NCBI RefSeq assembly: GCF_030553305.1
Contig: NZ_JARRAH010000001.1
Location: 558,001 to 622,000 of the forward strand
Direction: 5' to 3'
From: Halomarina ordinaria
GTDB taxonomy: Archaea; Halobacteriota; Halobacteria; Halobacteriales; Haloarculaceae
Length of the DNA stretch: 64,000 nt
Shown piece by piece: positions 15,905-23,966 of this stretch. Position 1 is the first letter of the stretch; each line of letters starts with the position of its first letter. A program made the position numbers and the translations under genes. The notes under the pieces are model-generated. The model worked only from the letters and a program-made list of their open reading frames with translations, was not told the DNA's origin and did no database searches.

Positions 15905-16236
15905 GGAGCGTCGCGCTCTCGACGGGTCGACTGCGGACTCTCGGACACACCTCGGCCGCACCCGCTCTCCACACGGTCACACAGGACGCGCAGCGCGCCG
16001 TCTCCGTCCCTCCGCGGACATCGGGGGGCTTCGCCCGAATGGTCCGAATAATCGCTAAACGTTTCGATATTCTCGCGGAGTAACTACACACGTCCGGAGA
16101 CGTGTGCACTACTATTGACATACGAAAGTTACATGCCGAACGTCTCCCTACGGTTGTTAGTAACTAGCAATGAGTAGCAGGCCAGCGTCCGCGACCGGGT
16201 CCGGAGGGGACAGCGTGTGGGGAGACAGGGGGTATC
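15905..16236. other. Intergenic region with a perfect dyad upstream of gshA
   Basis: About 330 bases. It contains CACACGTC-CGGA-GACGTGTG at 16087-16106 (8-bp perfect arms) about 130 bases before the gshA start, and AT-rich patches around 16040-16080. The dyad may be an operator. No gene was recognised. Confidence 0.45.
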
Positions 16237-17349
16237 GTGTCGGGAGGTGACGTCGGTTCGCTCCGACGAAGCGTCGAAGTCGAGTACTGGGTCGTCGACG
16301 GGGAGGGCCGACTGGCCGAACCGGGCGACCTCGTCGAGGCGTCGGCGGAGGTCGAACGGGAGTTCGTCGAGCCGATGCTCGAGATCAAGACGCCACCGTG
16401 CGAGACGACGGCCGAACTGCGCGAGGAACTGTTCGAGCGCCTCTGGCGCGTCCTCCGTCGCGCCGAGGACCGCGACAGACACCTCGTCCCGCTCGCGACG
16501 CCCCTGAACGACGAGGCGGTGGCCGAGCGCTCGGGCGAGCGGATACGGATCCAGAACCGGGTCGTCGGGGACGACTTCGAGTACGTCCGTCACTGCGCGG
16601 GCACTCACATCCACGTCGAACAGCGACCCGGCCGCGAGATAGACCAGCTGAACACGCTCATCGCGCTCGACCCCGCGCTGGCGCTGGTCAACTCCTCCCC
16701 GTACTACCGTGGGCGTACCATCGCCGCCGGCGCCCGGTCGAAACTGTACCGGCGGATGGCCTACGAGAGCCTCCCCCACCAGGGGTGGCTGTGGTCGTAC
16801 GCCGACGACACCGACCAGTGGACCCGCCGCGTCGAACGCCGCTACGAGGAGTTCGTCGAGGCCGCCCTCGACGCGGGCGTCGAGCGGCGAGCCATCGAGG
16901 CGAACTTCGACCCCGAGAGCGCCGTCTGGACGCCCGTCCAGTTACGCGAGTCGTTCCCCACCGTCGAGTGGCGTTCGCCCGACACCGCCCTCCCGGGACA
17001 GGTCGTCCGCCTGGCCGACGAGGTGGCGACCGCGGTCGGTCGACTCGACGACACCGACCTCCGCATCGAGGGGAGCGAGGGCGGGATGACTGCGGACGCC
17101 GTCGTCCTCCCCGAGTTCGACTCGCTGCTCGGGTACGTCAACGCCGCCATCGACGACGGACTGCGGTCGGAGGCCGTCCGACTGTACCTCGAACGGATGG
17201 GCTTCGACGTCGACGCCTACCAGCCGGTGACCCACGAACTGGCGGAGCGCGGGACCGTGACGCCCGAGGAGGCGCGTGACATCCGCCTGGAACACGCAGC
17301 ACGTCTCGAACGCGACGTCCGGCGGGCGATGTCGGTGCGGAGCGACTGA
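16237..17349 (+). CDS. gshA: Glutamate-cysteine ligase
   Basis: GCS2-family ATP-dependent ligase joining glutamate and cysteine to gamma-glutamylcysteine, the main low-molecular-weight thiol of haloarchaea. 370 residues, normal length. Family features include the N-terminal RRSVEVEYWVVD (substrate-binding Glu), EIKTPPCET, and the metal-binding region HCAGTHIHVEQRPG near residue 125. The C-terminal half carries RSPDTALPGQ and EGGMTADAVVLPEF. The start is GTG 16237. It stands alone on the plus strand, directly followed by a truncated regulator gene; a perfect dyad lies 130 bases upstream. Confidence 0.92.
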   Translation: MSGGDVGSLRRSVEVEYWVVDGEGRLAEPGDLVEASAEVEREFVEPMLEIKTPPCETTAELREELFERLWRVLRRAEDRDRHLVPLATPLNDEAVAERSGERIRIQNRVVGDDFEYVRHCAGTHIHVEQRPGREIDQLNTLIALDPALALVNSSPYYRGRTIAAGARSKLYRRMAYESLPHQGWLWSYADDTDQWTRRVERRYEEFVEAALDAGVERRAIEANFDPESAVWTPVQLRESFPTVEWRSPDTALPGQVVRLADEVATAVGRLDDTDLRIEGSEGGMTADAVVLPEFDSLLGYVNAAIDDGLRSEAVRLYLERMGFDVDAYQPVTHELAERGTVTPEEARDIRLEHAARLERDVRRAMSVRSD

Positions 17350-17352
17350 CCG

Positions 17353-17671
17353 TCCCTCCCGGCGCCTCGACCCGACCGGCTCACACGAGCGGCTGTCGCG
17401 GTTCGTCGAGGAACTGCGGTCGGCCGGTATCCCCCACGAGGTCGAGACGGTGACGCAGTCCCACGGGACGGCGGACCTGCTCACCGAGCGCCAGCGCGAG
17501 TTCGTCCTCGAAGCCGTCGACCGCGGTTACTACGACAGCCCACGTGGCTGTACGCTGACCGACCTCGCGGAGACGTTCGGCGTGAACAGGTCGGCCGCGA
17601 GCGGCGTGCTCAGGCGGGCGGAGAGGCGAATCATCGAGGGGTTCGTCGAGACCGAGAGGGTGACCGATTGA
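17353..17671 (+). pseudogene. C-terminal fragment of a Bat-type HTH-10 regulator
   Basis: The frame reads ERLSRFVEELRSAGIPHEV, then LTERQREFVLEAVDRGYYDSP, then the HTH LAETFGVNRSAASGVLRRAE, which is the C-terminal half of the about 215-residue HTH-10 regulators. The N-terminal half is missing because gshA ends only a few bases earlier and the sequence before it in this frame is unrelated. No good start codon exists at the fragment's beginning; an in-frame start at 17276 lies inside gshA. It is probably a decayed gene. A short functional protein from an internal GTG is a less likely alternative. Confidence 0.6.
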
Positions 17672-17754
17672 CGTCCCCCCGTTCCGAGGACGAGGCTACG
17701 GAAGGTCCCTGCTTTCGCCGCCGTGCGACGTAGTCGCACTGCCCCAGATACCTG

Positions 17755-18297
17755 ATGTCCGGTGGTGGAGTACACGGAGACGTGATACGAGTAGGACAGG
17801 AGGCACCGACGTTCGCGCTCCCCGGCGCGGCCGGTGGCACTATCGAGACCCACGCGCTCGCCGAGTACACGGACCGGGGCTGGACGGCGGTTCTCGTCTT
17901 CTATCCGTTCGATTTCCACCCGGCGTGTACCGACCAGTGGTGTTCGCTGCGAGACGCCGACTGGCTCACGCTGCTGGACGACGTCGTCGTCCTCGGCGTG
18001 GGGTCGGACGGAGCCTACGCTCACCGTGAGTACGCGACCGAGTACGGCATCCAGTTCCCGCTGCTGGCAGACACGAGCGGGAAGGTCGGCCGAGCGTACG
18101 GCGTCCTGGTCGAGGAATTCGAAGGCCACCATGACGTTCCGGGGCGAGCGGCGTTCGTCGTCGACCCCGACCGCGTCGTCCAGTTCGCGTGGTCGGCCAC
18201 CTCCCCGGAGGAACAGCCGGACCTCGACGCACTGCGGAAGGCGACGAACTGCCGCGACGACCAGTGTACCGTCGAGGAACCCGACGAGTCGGCGTGA
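17755..18297 (+). CDS. Peroxiredoxin (AhpC/TSA family)
   Basis: Thiol peroxidase reducing H2O2 or organic peroxides, cytoplasmic. 180 residues with the thioredoxin-like core. The peroxidatic Cys is in FYPFDFHPACTDQWC, with a second Cys four residues later as in BCP-type enzymes. Other landmarks are VVVLGVGSDGAYAHREYATEYGI and GRAAFVVDPDRVVQFAW. A C-terminal CRDDQC pair is an extra feature that could also take part in disulfide exchange. ATG 17755 was used; GTG 17782 (VIRVGQEAP) matches the typical family start better and may be the true one. Confidence 0.92.
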   Translation: MSGGGVHGDVIRVGQEAPTFALPGAAGGTIETHALAEYTDRGWTAVLVFYPFDFHPACTDQWCSLRDADWLTLLDDVVVLGVGSDGAYAHREYATEYGIQFPLLADTSGKVGRAYGVLVEEFEGHHDVPGRAAFVVDPDRVVQFAWSATSPEEQPDLDALRKATNCRDDQCTVEEPDESA

Positions 18298-18429
18298 CCT
18301 CGATCACGAGGACTACTATCAAGGAATGTGCCACAAGAACGCCACAGATGGGGGCCACTGGTGTCCACAATCGGTGGCGTCGACGAGGCGATCTCTAAGT
18401 GAGACCCCGAGTGAGAGAGAAGGGCCGCC

Positions 18430-18699
18430 TCAGTGCTGGCCATTGACGAACGCGCGTTCGAACGTACCGAGTGGGCGAAGCGACCACTCGCCATCGGCGT
18501 TGATCTCGATCTCGCCGAGGACGTCGCCCGCACTCGCCTGTGTGATGTCGACGTGGTACTCCAGTTCGTCAACGATAGCGTCGACGCCATCGTGACCGAG
18601 TGCCATCCGATTATCGCCAGCTGACCCGGTTATGCGGATGGGAGCGGAGACACTGTTCCCCGCACCGTCAGACGTTTTGAGTATCTCGTGTGTGCTCAT
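18430..18699 (-). CDS. Small hypothetical protein
   Basis: 89 residues from ATG 18699 (MSTHEILKTSDGAG). It is not recognised. It contains ITGSAGDNRMALGHDGVDAIVDELEYHVDI and ends EWSLRPLGTFERAFVNGQH, and looks like a compact alpha/beta protein. Base composition is less GC-rich than the neighbours, like the next gene, which suggests the two arrived together. The frame extends upstream to 18777, but the AT-rich TATA-like TATACT stretch lies inside that extension, favouring the shorter form. Confidence 0.55.
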   Translation of the reverse strand: MSTHEILKTSDGAGNSVSAPIRITGSAGDNRMALGHDGVDAIVDELEYHVDITQASAGDVLGEIEINADGEWSLRPLGTFERAFVNGQH

Positions 18700-18843
18700 C
18701 TGAAGGTGCTCCTCGGTATAGTATTGAGACGACCTCTTAACTGTTTTGAGTGCGTGAAATTCTTGAAGAAATATCAATTCTTGATTTAATAATCGCTATC
18801 GACGATGGGACCATAAGTCACGACACGGTCGTCCAGCGAGTCT

Positions 18844-19737
18844 CTATTTGTAGCCTAGTGCTTCGAGTCGCTCCTCGATTTCGGCGTCAGTTATGTCGTC
18901 GGTTTCAGGAACCGGTTCGGGATCGTGGTCGCCCGGTCCGCGCCCTGTTGCTTCGACCCACGGAACACGGCGGATGGACGGGTGGAGAACTATCCTCGGA
19001 TGGCCCCAGATCCCGAACTCACCCATCGCGTTCGCGTGGTCGGCTGTGATCGAAACGTGCTCAGCGTCGATGTTGTCGAGCAAGAGGTTCACTTCCGCCA
19101 GTACGTACCGAAGGTTATCGTCGTACGCCTCTCTGACGACGTGTTCGGGAATTATCTCGCCAGCATCTCCCCAGACGGTGTTCCAGCCGTGGCCAAAGTC
19201 ACCAAGGTCGCCAAACTCTCCGACGTCTGGATGGGGTATCGAAGGAAAGTGCGGCTGCATATAGTGGACGATCATCCGGTCTGCCTCGCTTTCTCGCCAC
19301 GTTGTTAGCGCGGCGTCCGTGACTGGACGGGCGGGCACACCCTTGATTTCGTGGTCCCATCCGTACGTCCAGACTTCCTCGAGTGTCGCTACGTCCCACT
19401 CGTGATTTCGCGTGAACGGGTTGCCGCTGACGTACGCAGTCCGCGCAATTTCGTCGGCGTACTCGTCGACGAACGTGCGCTCCATCCACTCGTTGGACAT
19501 ATTGGCGATTGACCACACCGTTTCGACGTCGCCGAATCCGTACTCCGGTCCGATTCGACGCATCATTCCTGGGCGACAGGCGTCCAGAATGACGAGTACA
19601 TCCCAGTCACGCTCGTAAACGTTCATACCCGGGTTGTAAATTTTCAGGGCGAACTCTGAAACCTTCCACAGCGCCTCCAACGACGTTACTCCTGTCGCTC
19701 GTTCGACCGCGTTAATCCAGGACTGTATTCGTGACAT
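18844..19737 (-). CDS. Alkaline-phosphatase-fold (sulfatase-like) protein
   Basis: 297-residue soluble protein with an alkaline phosphatase/sulfatase-like fold. The strand-turn WDVLVILDACRPGMMRRIG carries a metal-binding Asp. VHYMQPHFPSIPH is the middle motif and VSITADHANAMGE the second metal site near residue 235. Haloarchaeal members typically sit in surface-polysaccharide and S-layer glycosylation loci and are thought to transfer or hydrolyse phospho- or sulfo-groups on glycans. No signal peptide is seen. Codon use is noticeably less GC-biased than flanking genes, consistent with horizontal acquisition; it lies 170 bases from tRNA-Val. Confidence 0.8.
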   Translation of the reverse strand: MSRIQSWINAVERATGVTSLEALWKVSEFALKIYNPGMNVYERDWDVLVILDACRPGMMRRIGPEYGFGDVETVWSIANMSNEWMERTFVDEYADEIARTAYVSGNPFTRNHEWDVATLEEVWTYGWDHEIKGVPARPVTDAALTTWRESEADRMIVHYMQPHFPSIPHPDVGEFGDLGDFGHGWNTVWGDAGEIIPEHVVREAYDDNLRYVLAEVNLLLDNIDAEHVSITADHANAMGEFGIWGHPRIVLHPSIRRVPWVEATGRGPGDHDPEPVPETDDITDAEIEERLEALGYK

Positions 19738-19908
19738 ATCGTGTATGAGACCTACCCAGGATTACCTCTTTCTGCTGGGCGTGCATATTGGATGAAGGCG
19801 GATTATAACCCACGAGAACCGACGCTGTTCGTTTTCCGGGACCACCTCCCTGGGACCACCTCCGGTCACGGACTCCTCGCTTCGCTCGTCGTTGCGAGGG
19901 ATCAGAAG

Positions 19909-19983
19909 TGGGTTGGGGCGGATTTGAACCGCCGACGTCCTCCGTGTGAAGGAGGTATCATAACCGGACTAGATCACCAACCC
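19909..19983 (-). tRNA. tRNA-Val (CAC)
   Basis: 75-nt cloverleaf on the minus strand. The acceptor stem is GGGTTGG/CCAACCC with discriminator A. The anticodon stem CCTCC/GGAGG encloses loop TTCACAC, giving anticodon CAC. The T-arm is GGCGG-TTCAAAT-CCGCC. CCA is not encoded and no intron is present. Confidence 0.96.
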
Positions 19984-20416
19984 GCAGTCGAAACCAACGA
20001 CCCGCGTAACTTAACGCTTCCTTTCGGCTACGCCACCGGGCGTTTCCCGCGCTCTCGTTCGAGGCGCGAGAGCGACCCCTCGCTCGCCGCGCGTGCGTCG
20101 GGGTGCTCCTAGTGATTCGGCAGGGCAATTCTGAGCCCGTCGAGCCGCGACTGTCCCGACCGCTCCTCGACCAGCGGGCCCTCGACGTGCCAATCCGTGC
20201 CGAGTGGTACCAACCGTGCGAACGAAACGGTGCTGCCCGTCGGACGGGAAGGCAATCTTTTTGTAGTTTTAGGTTTACCTAAACCTGTGGCGCGGCCGGT
20301 CGCGCCGTCCCGTATCGCCGCCGCGAGGCGTGAACACCATCAACAGTGGGCCCCGGCACCCCCGCCGGAACGTCTGTCCAATCCGCCCATTTCTCCAGCA
20401 CCCTCCCGACGAGCGC
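19984..20416. other. Intergenic region with orphan iron box
   Basis: 430 bases between tRNA-Val and the cobalamin adenosyltransferase 3' end. It contains a perfect DtxR-type box (20268-20283) and an adjacent T-tract, but no recognisable gene on either side in a suitable orientation. Confidence 0.6.
20268..20283. promoter_or_regulatory. DtxR/Idr-type iron box, perfect dyad
   Basis: TTTAGGT-TT-ACCTAAA, 7-bp perfect arms with a 2-base spacer, the same pattern as at 8907 and 43916. No target gene is evident: the nearest genes converge on it or point away. Confidence 0.65.
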
Positions 20417-20950
20417 TCAGTACGTCGGTGCCTCCTCGCGCTCGCCGTCGCGCTTGTTCACCAGGCGCGCGAAGACGAACAGCGCGTCCGAGAGGCGGTT
20501 GAGGTAGGTGACGGCGTGTTCGTTGACGGGTTCCTCGGCGGCGAGGGCGACGGCCCGGCGCTCCGCGCGCCGGACGACCGCTCTCGCGTGGTGGAGTTTC
20601 GCGCCCGCCTCGCTCCCGCCGGGGAGGATGAACGACTGGAGGGGGTCGAGTTCCTCGTCGCACTCGTCCATCCACGCCTCCAGTCGCTCGCTCTCCTCCT
20701 CGCCGATGCGGGGGCCGTCGCTGTCGGTCTCCGGGTCGGCGAAGTCCGCCTGGATGACGTGGAGGTGGTTCTGGATGGCCTTCAGGCGCTCGTCCACGTC
20801 GTCGTGGCCCGAGGGTCGGACGACGCCGAGGAGCGCGTTCGCCTCGTCGACCGTCCCGTACGCCTCGATACGCGCGTCGGTCTTCGAGACGCGGTCCATG
20901 TTCCGCAGGTCCGTCATCCCCTCGTCGCCGCGCCCCGTGTATATCTTCAT
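20417..20950 (-). CDS. Cob(I)alamin adenosyltransferase, PduO type
   Basis: Transfers the adenosyl group of ATP to cob(I)alamin, the last step in making coenzyme B12. 177 residues beginning MKIYTGRGDEGMTDL (the family's glycine-rich ATP loop), with RIEAYGTVDEANALLG and the helix LHHARAVVRRAERR followed by YLNRLSDALFVFAR. All are PduO landmarks. The start is ATG 20950. A divergent zinc-ribbon gene begins 88 bases away. Haloarchaea use adenosylcobalamin in ribonucleotide reductase and methylmalonyl-CoA mutase. Confidence 0.95.
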   Translation of the reverse strand: MKIYTGRGDEGMTDLRNMDRVSKTDARIEAYGTVDEANALLGVVRPSGHDDVDERLKAIQNHLHVIQADFADPETDSDGPRIGEEESERLEAWMDECDEELDPLQSFILPGGSEAGAKLHHARAVVRRAERRAVALAAEEPVNEHAVTYLNRLSDALFVFARLVNKRDGEREEAPTY

Positions 20951-21037
20951 ACCAGTGGCTACCGCACACAGCGACTTATACCTGCAGCGTCCGGAGGAAA
21001 GCGAAGCGTGAAGTGCCTCCCGGGCGCACCGGGGCGT

Positions 21038-21214
21038 ATGAGCCTCGAGATCGAGCACTACTGTCCGAAGTGCGGGGAGGAGCGCGACTTCTACCGGACC
21101 GCGAGCACGCTCGTCCACCTCGGCGAGAAGACGAAGTGGCGCTGCACCGAGTGCGATTACGGCTTCGTGAAGATCGGCGACGACATCGAGTCCGACGCCG
21201 AGGTCGCCGCCTGA
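21038..21214 (+). CDS. Small zinc-ribbon protein
   Basis: 58-residue protein with two Cys pairs, CPKCGEERDF and CTECDYGF, separated by about 26 residues, forming one zinc ribbon, and an acidic tail ending EVAA. ATG 21038. Family function is unknown; such haloarchaeal micro-proteins are abundant and may bind nucleic acid or protein partners. It is divergent from the adenosyltransferase gene. Confidence 0.85.
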   Translation: MSLEIEHYCPKCGEERDFYRTASTLVHLGEKTKWRCTECDYGFVKIGDDIESDAEVAA

Positions 21215-21312
21215 GCAGGCCGGAGACGCCGCGCTCTCGCCCACTTCTTCCGCATCTCGTGACGTCATCGCGTCCGTGACTGTGTTCCGACATCGCACAG
21301 TAACTGAAGGCT

Positions 21313-21331
21313 TATGCCAGTCGGTGGCATA
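21313..21331. promoter_or_regulatory. Inverted repeat upstream of small gene
   Basis: TATGCCA-GTCGG-TGGCATA, 7-bp perfect arms, 48 bases before the ATG at 21379. Possibly an operator; the regulator is unknown. Confidence 0.35.
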
Positions 21332-21378
21332 CCTACGGGTGTAGGACGACCACTACATCGAGAACGTAGCCCCCAACA

Positions 21379-21552
21379 ATGAGCACTCGAACGCACGACG
21401 AGACGAACCCGGTGCCGGACACGACTGACCCGAACTGCGTCGCCCTCCCGCTGGACGACGGGCAGGTCATCCTCTATGACCCCTCCAACCACCGCGCGTG
21501 GATCCAATCCGACACCGCCGTCGAACTCGCGCGCGCCCCCGCGGACGACTAG
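21379..21552 (+). CDS. Very small haloarchaeal protein
   Basis: 57 residues (MSTRTHDETNPVPD onward). A disordered start is followed by LPLDDGQVILYDPSNHRAWIQSD, a short beta-type motif seen in a family of about 60-residue haloarchaeal proteins of unknown function (DUF7331-like, from memory). ATG 21379 ends at TAG 21552. A dyad lies just upstream. Confidence 0.7.
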   Translation: MSTRTHDETNPVPDTTDPNCVALPLDDGQVILYDPSNHRAWIQSDTAVELARAPADD

Positions 21553-21612
21553 AACGCGGCTATTTCTCTCCCCTTCGAGAACGACTATAGCGCTGGCCGT
21601 CGCACCTCACGT

Positions 21613-23007
21613 ATGACTCACGTCGTCGTCATCGGCGCGTACGGGAGCGCGGGAGTCGCCGTCGCCGACGCCCTCGCGGACGAACCGGACGTGGAACTCA
21701 CGCTCGTCGACAACGGCGACCCGGGCGGCGGCCTCTGCATCCTCCGGGGGTGTATGCCCTCGAAGGACGTGTTCTCGGCGGCCGAACACCGCTACCGCGC
21801 ACGGACCGACGACCGACTGGCCGGCGACCCGCCGGCGGTCGACCTCGAACGGACCGTCGCCCGCAAGGACGAACACGTCTCGACGTTCGCGGAGCACCGC
21901 CGGGCGACGGTCGACGAACTCGCCGGACGCGAGAACGTCACCTTCCACCACGAGACGGCGCACTTCCTCGACGACCACACGGTCGCCGTCGGCGAGGAAC
22001 GCGTCGAGGCCGACTACGTCGTCGTCGCCACCGGGTCGACGCCGAACGTCCCCGACATCCCGGGGCTCGACGAGGTCCCGTACCACACCAGCGCGGACGT
22101 CCTCGACGCCACCGACCTCCCCGACTCCGGTATCGTCGTCGGGTTCGGCTACGTCGGCGTCGAGATGGCGCCGTACCTCGCCGAGGCCGGCGGGATGGAC
22201 GTCACGGTCGTCGAACACGACCCGCGACCCCTCGACGAGGCGGACGACGAGTTCGGCGACGCCCTCCTCGACATCTATCGCGAGGAGTTCGACATCGACG
22301 TGCTCACCGAGACGACGGAGCGGTCGTTCGCTCCCACCGACGACGGCGTCGAACTCACCTACGAACGCGACGGCGAGACGGGCACCGTCGAGGCCGACTC
22401 CCTCTTCCTGTTCACGGGTCGGCGCCCCGACGTCGACGCCCTCGCACTGGAGAACACGTCGCTCGAAGCGGAGGAGGGGTGGGTCGACGCGACCATGCAC
22501 GCACGGGACGCCGAACGGGTCTTCGTCGTGGGCGACGTCAACGGCCGCGAACCCATCCTCCACGTCGCGAAGGAGCAGGGCCACGTCGCCGCCGAGAACG
22601 TCCTCCGTCACCGCGACGGCGAGTCCCTCCGCGAGTACGAGAACGTCCACCACCACGTGATGTTCTCGGGGCTCGCGGTCTACCCGTTCGCCCGCGTCGG
22701 CCACTCCGCCACCTCCGCGAGCGACGCCGGCCTCGACCACGTCGCGGTCACGCGCGAGGCGGCCAGCGACGGCGTCTTCAAGACGAAGGACGCCGCACGC
22801 GGCCTGGCCCGCCTCGTCGTCGGGACTGACGGGACGGTCCTCGGCTACCAGGGGCTGCACTACCACGCCGACGTGATGGCGAAGACGATGCAGGTCGCCG
22901 TCGAACTCGGGATGGACGTCCGCGACCTCCCGGACCGGGCGTATCACCCGACGACGCCCGAGATACTCGACGGCCTCTTTCGCGACGCGAAACGGGAACT
23001 CGACTGA
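21613..23007 (+). CDS. FAD-dependent pyridine nucleotide-disulfide oxidoreductase
   Basis: 464-residue class I flavin disulfide reductase (dihydrolipoyl dehydrogenase/mercuric reductase superfamily). It has an N-terminal FAD loop GAYGSAG (residues 8-14), a redox-active pair in CILRGCMPSK (Cys-x4-Cys, about 45-50), an NAD(P)-binding loop GFGYVGVEMAPYLAE near 180, a second FAD motif ERVFVVGDVNG near 305 and a C-terminal dimerisation domain with HYHADVMAKTMQ. The first loop is GxYGxxG rather than the standard GxGxxG, a small oddity. No lipoamide complex genes are adjacent, so the substrate is unknown. It may be a general thiol/disulfide reductase; a bis-gamma-glutamylcystine reductase role cannot be assigned. 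Confidence 0.88.
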   Translation: MTHVVVIGAYGSAGVAVADALADEPDVELTLVDNGDPGGGLCILRGCMPSKDVFSAAEHRYRARTDDRLAGDPPAVDLERTVARKDEHVSTFAEHRRATVDELAGRENVTFHHETAHFLDDHTVAVGEERVEADYVVVATGSTPNVPDIPGLDEVPYHTSADVLDATDLPDSGIVVGFGYVGVEMAPYLAEAGGMDVTVVEHDPRPLDEADDEFGDALLDIYREEFDIDVLTETTERSFAPTDDGVELTYERDGETGTVEADSLFLFTGRRPDVDALALENTSLEAEEGWVDATMHARDAERVFVVGDVNGREPILHVAKEQGHVAAENVLRHRDGESLREYENVHHHVMFSGLAVYPFARVGHSATSASDAGLDHVAVTREAASDGVFKTKDAARGLARLVVGTDGTVLGYQGLHYHADVMAKTMQVAVELGMDVRDLPDRAYHPTTPEILDGLFRDAKRELD

Positions 23008-23048
23008 GGCGCGAGCAGGCTTTTCCGCGTCCGCGCGCTACCGTCCCC

Positions 23049-23150
23049 ATGACAGAGAACGGCGACTACGCGTGTCCGGCCTGCGAACGCTCGTTCGAGA
23101 GCGACGAGGAGCGCCAGCGCCACCTCCGCGAGGTCGGTCTCGTCGACTAG
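23049..23150 (+). CDS. 33-residue C2H2-like zinc finger protein
   Basis: ATG 23049 to TAG 23150, reading MTENGDYACPACERSF, then ESDEERQRHLREVGLVD. One CxxC pair and a single His in the finger helix give an incomplete C2H2 finger, a kind of micro-protein common in haloarchaea. Its stop overlaps the stop of the convergent HAD gene by 4 bases. Confidence 0.75.
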   Translation: MTENGDYACPACERSFESDEERQRHLREVGLVD

Positions 23151-23827
23151 ACCAACTCGTCGGCCAGGTCGTGGAGCGTCTCGACGACCAGGTCCGGGTC
23201 GCCGTCGAACGGTTCCCACGGACTCCCCTTCCGGTCGGCCCAGACGCCCTGCATCCCGGCGTGCATCGCGCCCTGGACGTCGAGCCACAGCGCGCTCACG
23301 TGCGCCATCGACTCGATGGGCGTGCCGGTCCGCGCCGCCGCGTGGCGGTACAGCTCCCGCGCCGGCTTGAACGTCCGTATCTCGTCGGCGCTCACCGTAC
23401 CGTCGAGGAGGTCGCCGATGTCGGCGTGCTCGACCATCGAGTCGAGCATCTCGGGGTTCCCGTTCGAGACGACGTAGCAGGGATAGCCCGCGTCCCGGAC
23501 GCGCTCGATGGCGTCGCGCACGTCCGGGAAGACGTCGAGTTCGTGGTAGACCGCGAGAATCTCGTCGCGTTCTTCTTCCGGCAGGTCGACGCCGTGGGCG
23601 TCGAGGGCGTACCCGAGCGCGTCCCGGTTCATCTCGTAGAACGGCTGGTAGGCGTCGAGTTCGTTGGCGACCATCGTGTACTCGAGCGAGCGCGTCCGCC
23701 AGAGCCGCGAGACGGGTTCGGGGTCGTCGATGCGTTCGCGCAGAGCGTTCTCGGCCGCGTCCACGTCGACTAGCGTGCTGTAGGAGTCGAACGTCACCGT
23801 CGAGACCCGTTCGGCGTCGAAACTCAT
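23147..23827 (-). CDS. HAD-superfamily hydrolase (haloacid dehalogenase type II-like)
   Basis: 226-residue hydrolase. Motif I is TFDSYSTLVDVD near residue 13 (nucleophile Asp), a cap domain follows, motif II is YVVSNGNPEML, motif III the Lys in RTFKPARELYRHAA, and motif IV the region HVSALWLDVQGAMHAGMQGVWADR. Motif IV lacks the usual Asp-Asp near the start (SALWLD), as in 2-haloacid dehalogenases. The substrate is unknown. ATG 23827. Convergent with the tiny zinc finger gene. Confidence 0.88.
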   Translation of the reverse strand: MSFDAERVSTVTFDSYSTLVDVDAAENALRERIDDPEPVSRLWRTRSLEYTMVANELDAYQPFYEMNRDALGYALDAHGVDLPEEERDEILAVYHELDVFPDVRDAIERVRDAGYPCYVVSNGNPEMLDSMVEHADIGDLLDGTVSADEIRTFKPARELYRHAAARTGTPIESMAHVSALWLDVQGAMHAGMQGVWADRKGSPWEPFDGDPDLVVETLHDLADELV

Positions 23828-23966
23828 GCCCGGGCGTTCTCGCGCCGCGGGCATAGCTGTGGGGCCGCCGTGCGCTCCCGCCGCCGACGCGACGCCCCTC
23901 GCAACTCGTGACGACTTCGACGGAGCTATCTTCGGCGCTCGCATCAGCGGGTAGGGGTTCACACCA

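Noticed and set aside
18300-19909. Integrated element at tRNA-Val
   Set aside because: No integrase and no second copy of the tRNA 3' end was found to the left by eye, so no attachment sites are annotated.
19741-20112. 123-codon frame reading across tRNA-Val
   Set aside because: It reads through the tRNA gene in antisense and has no similarity to known proteins.
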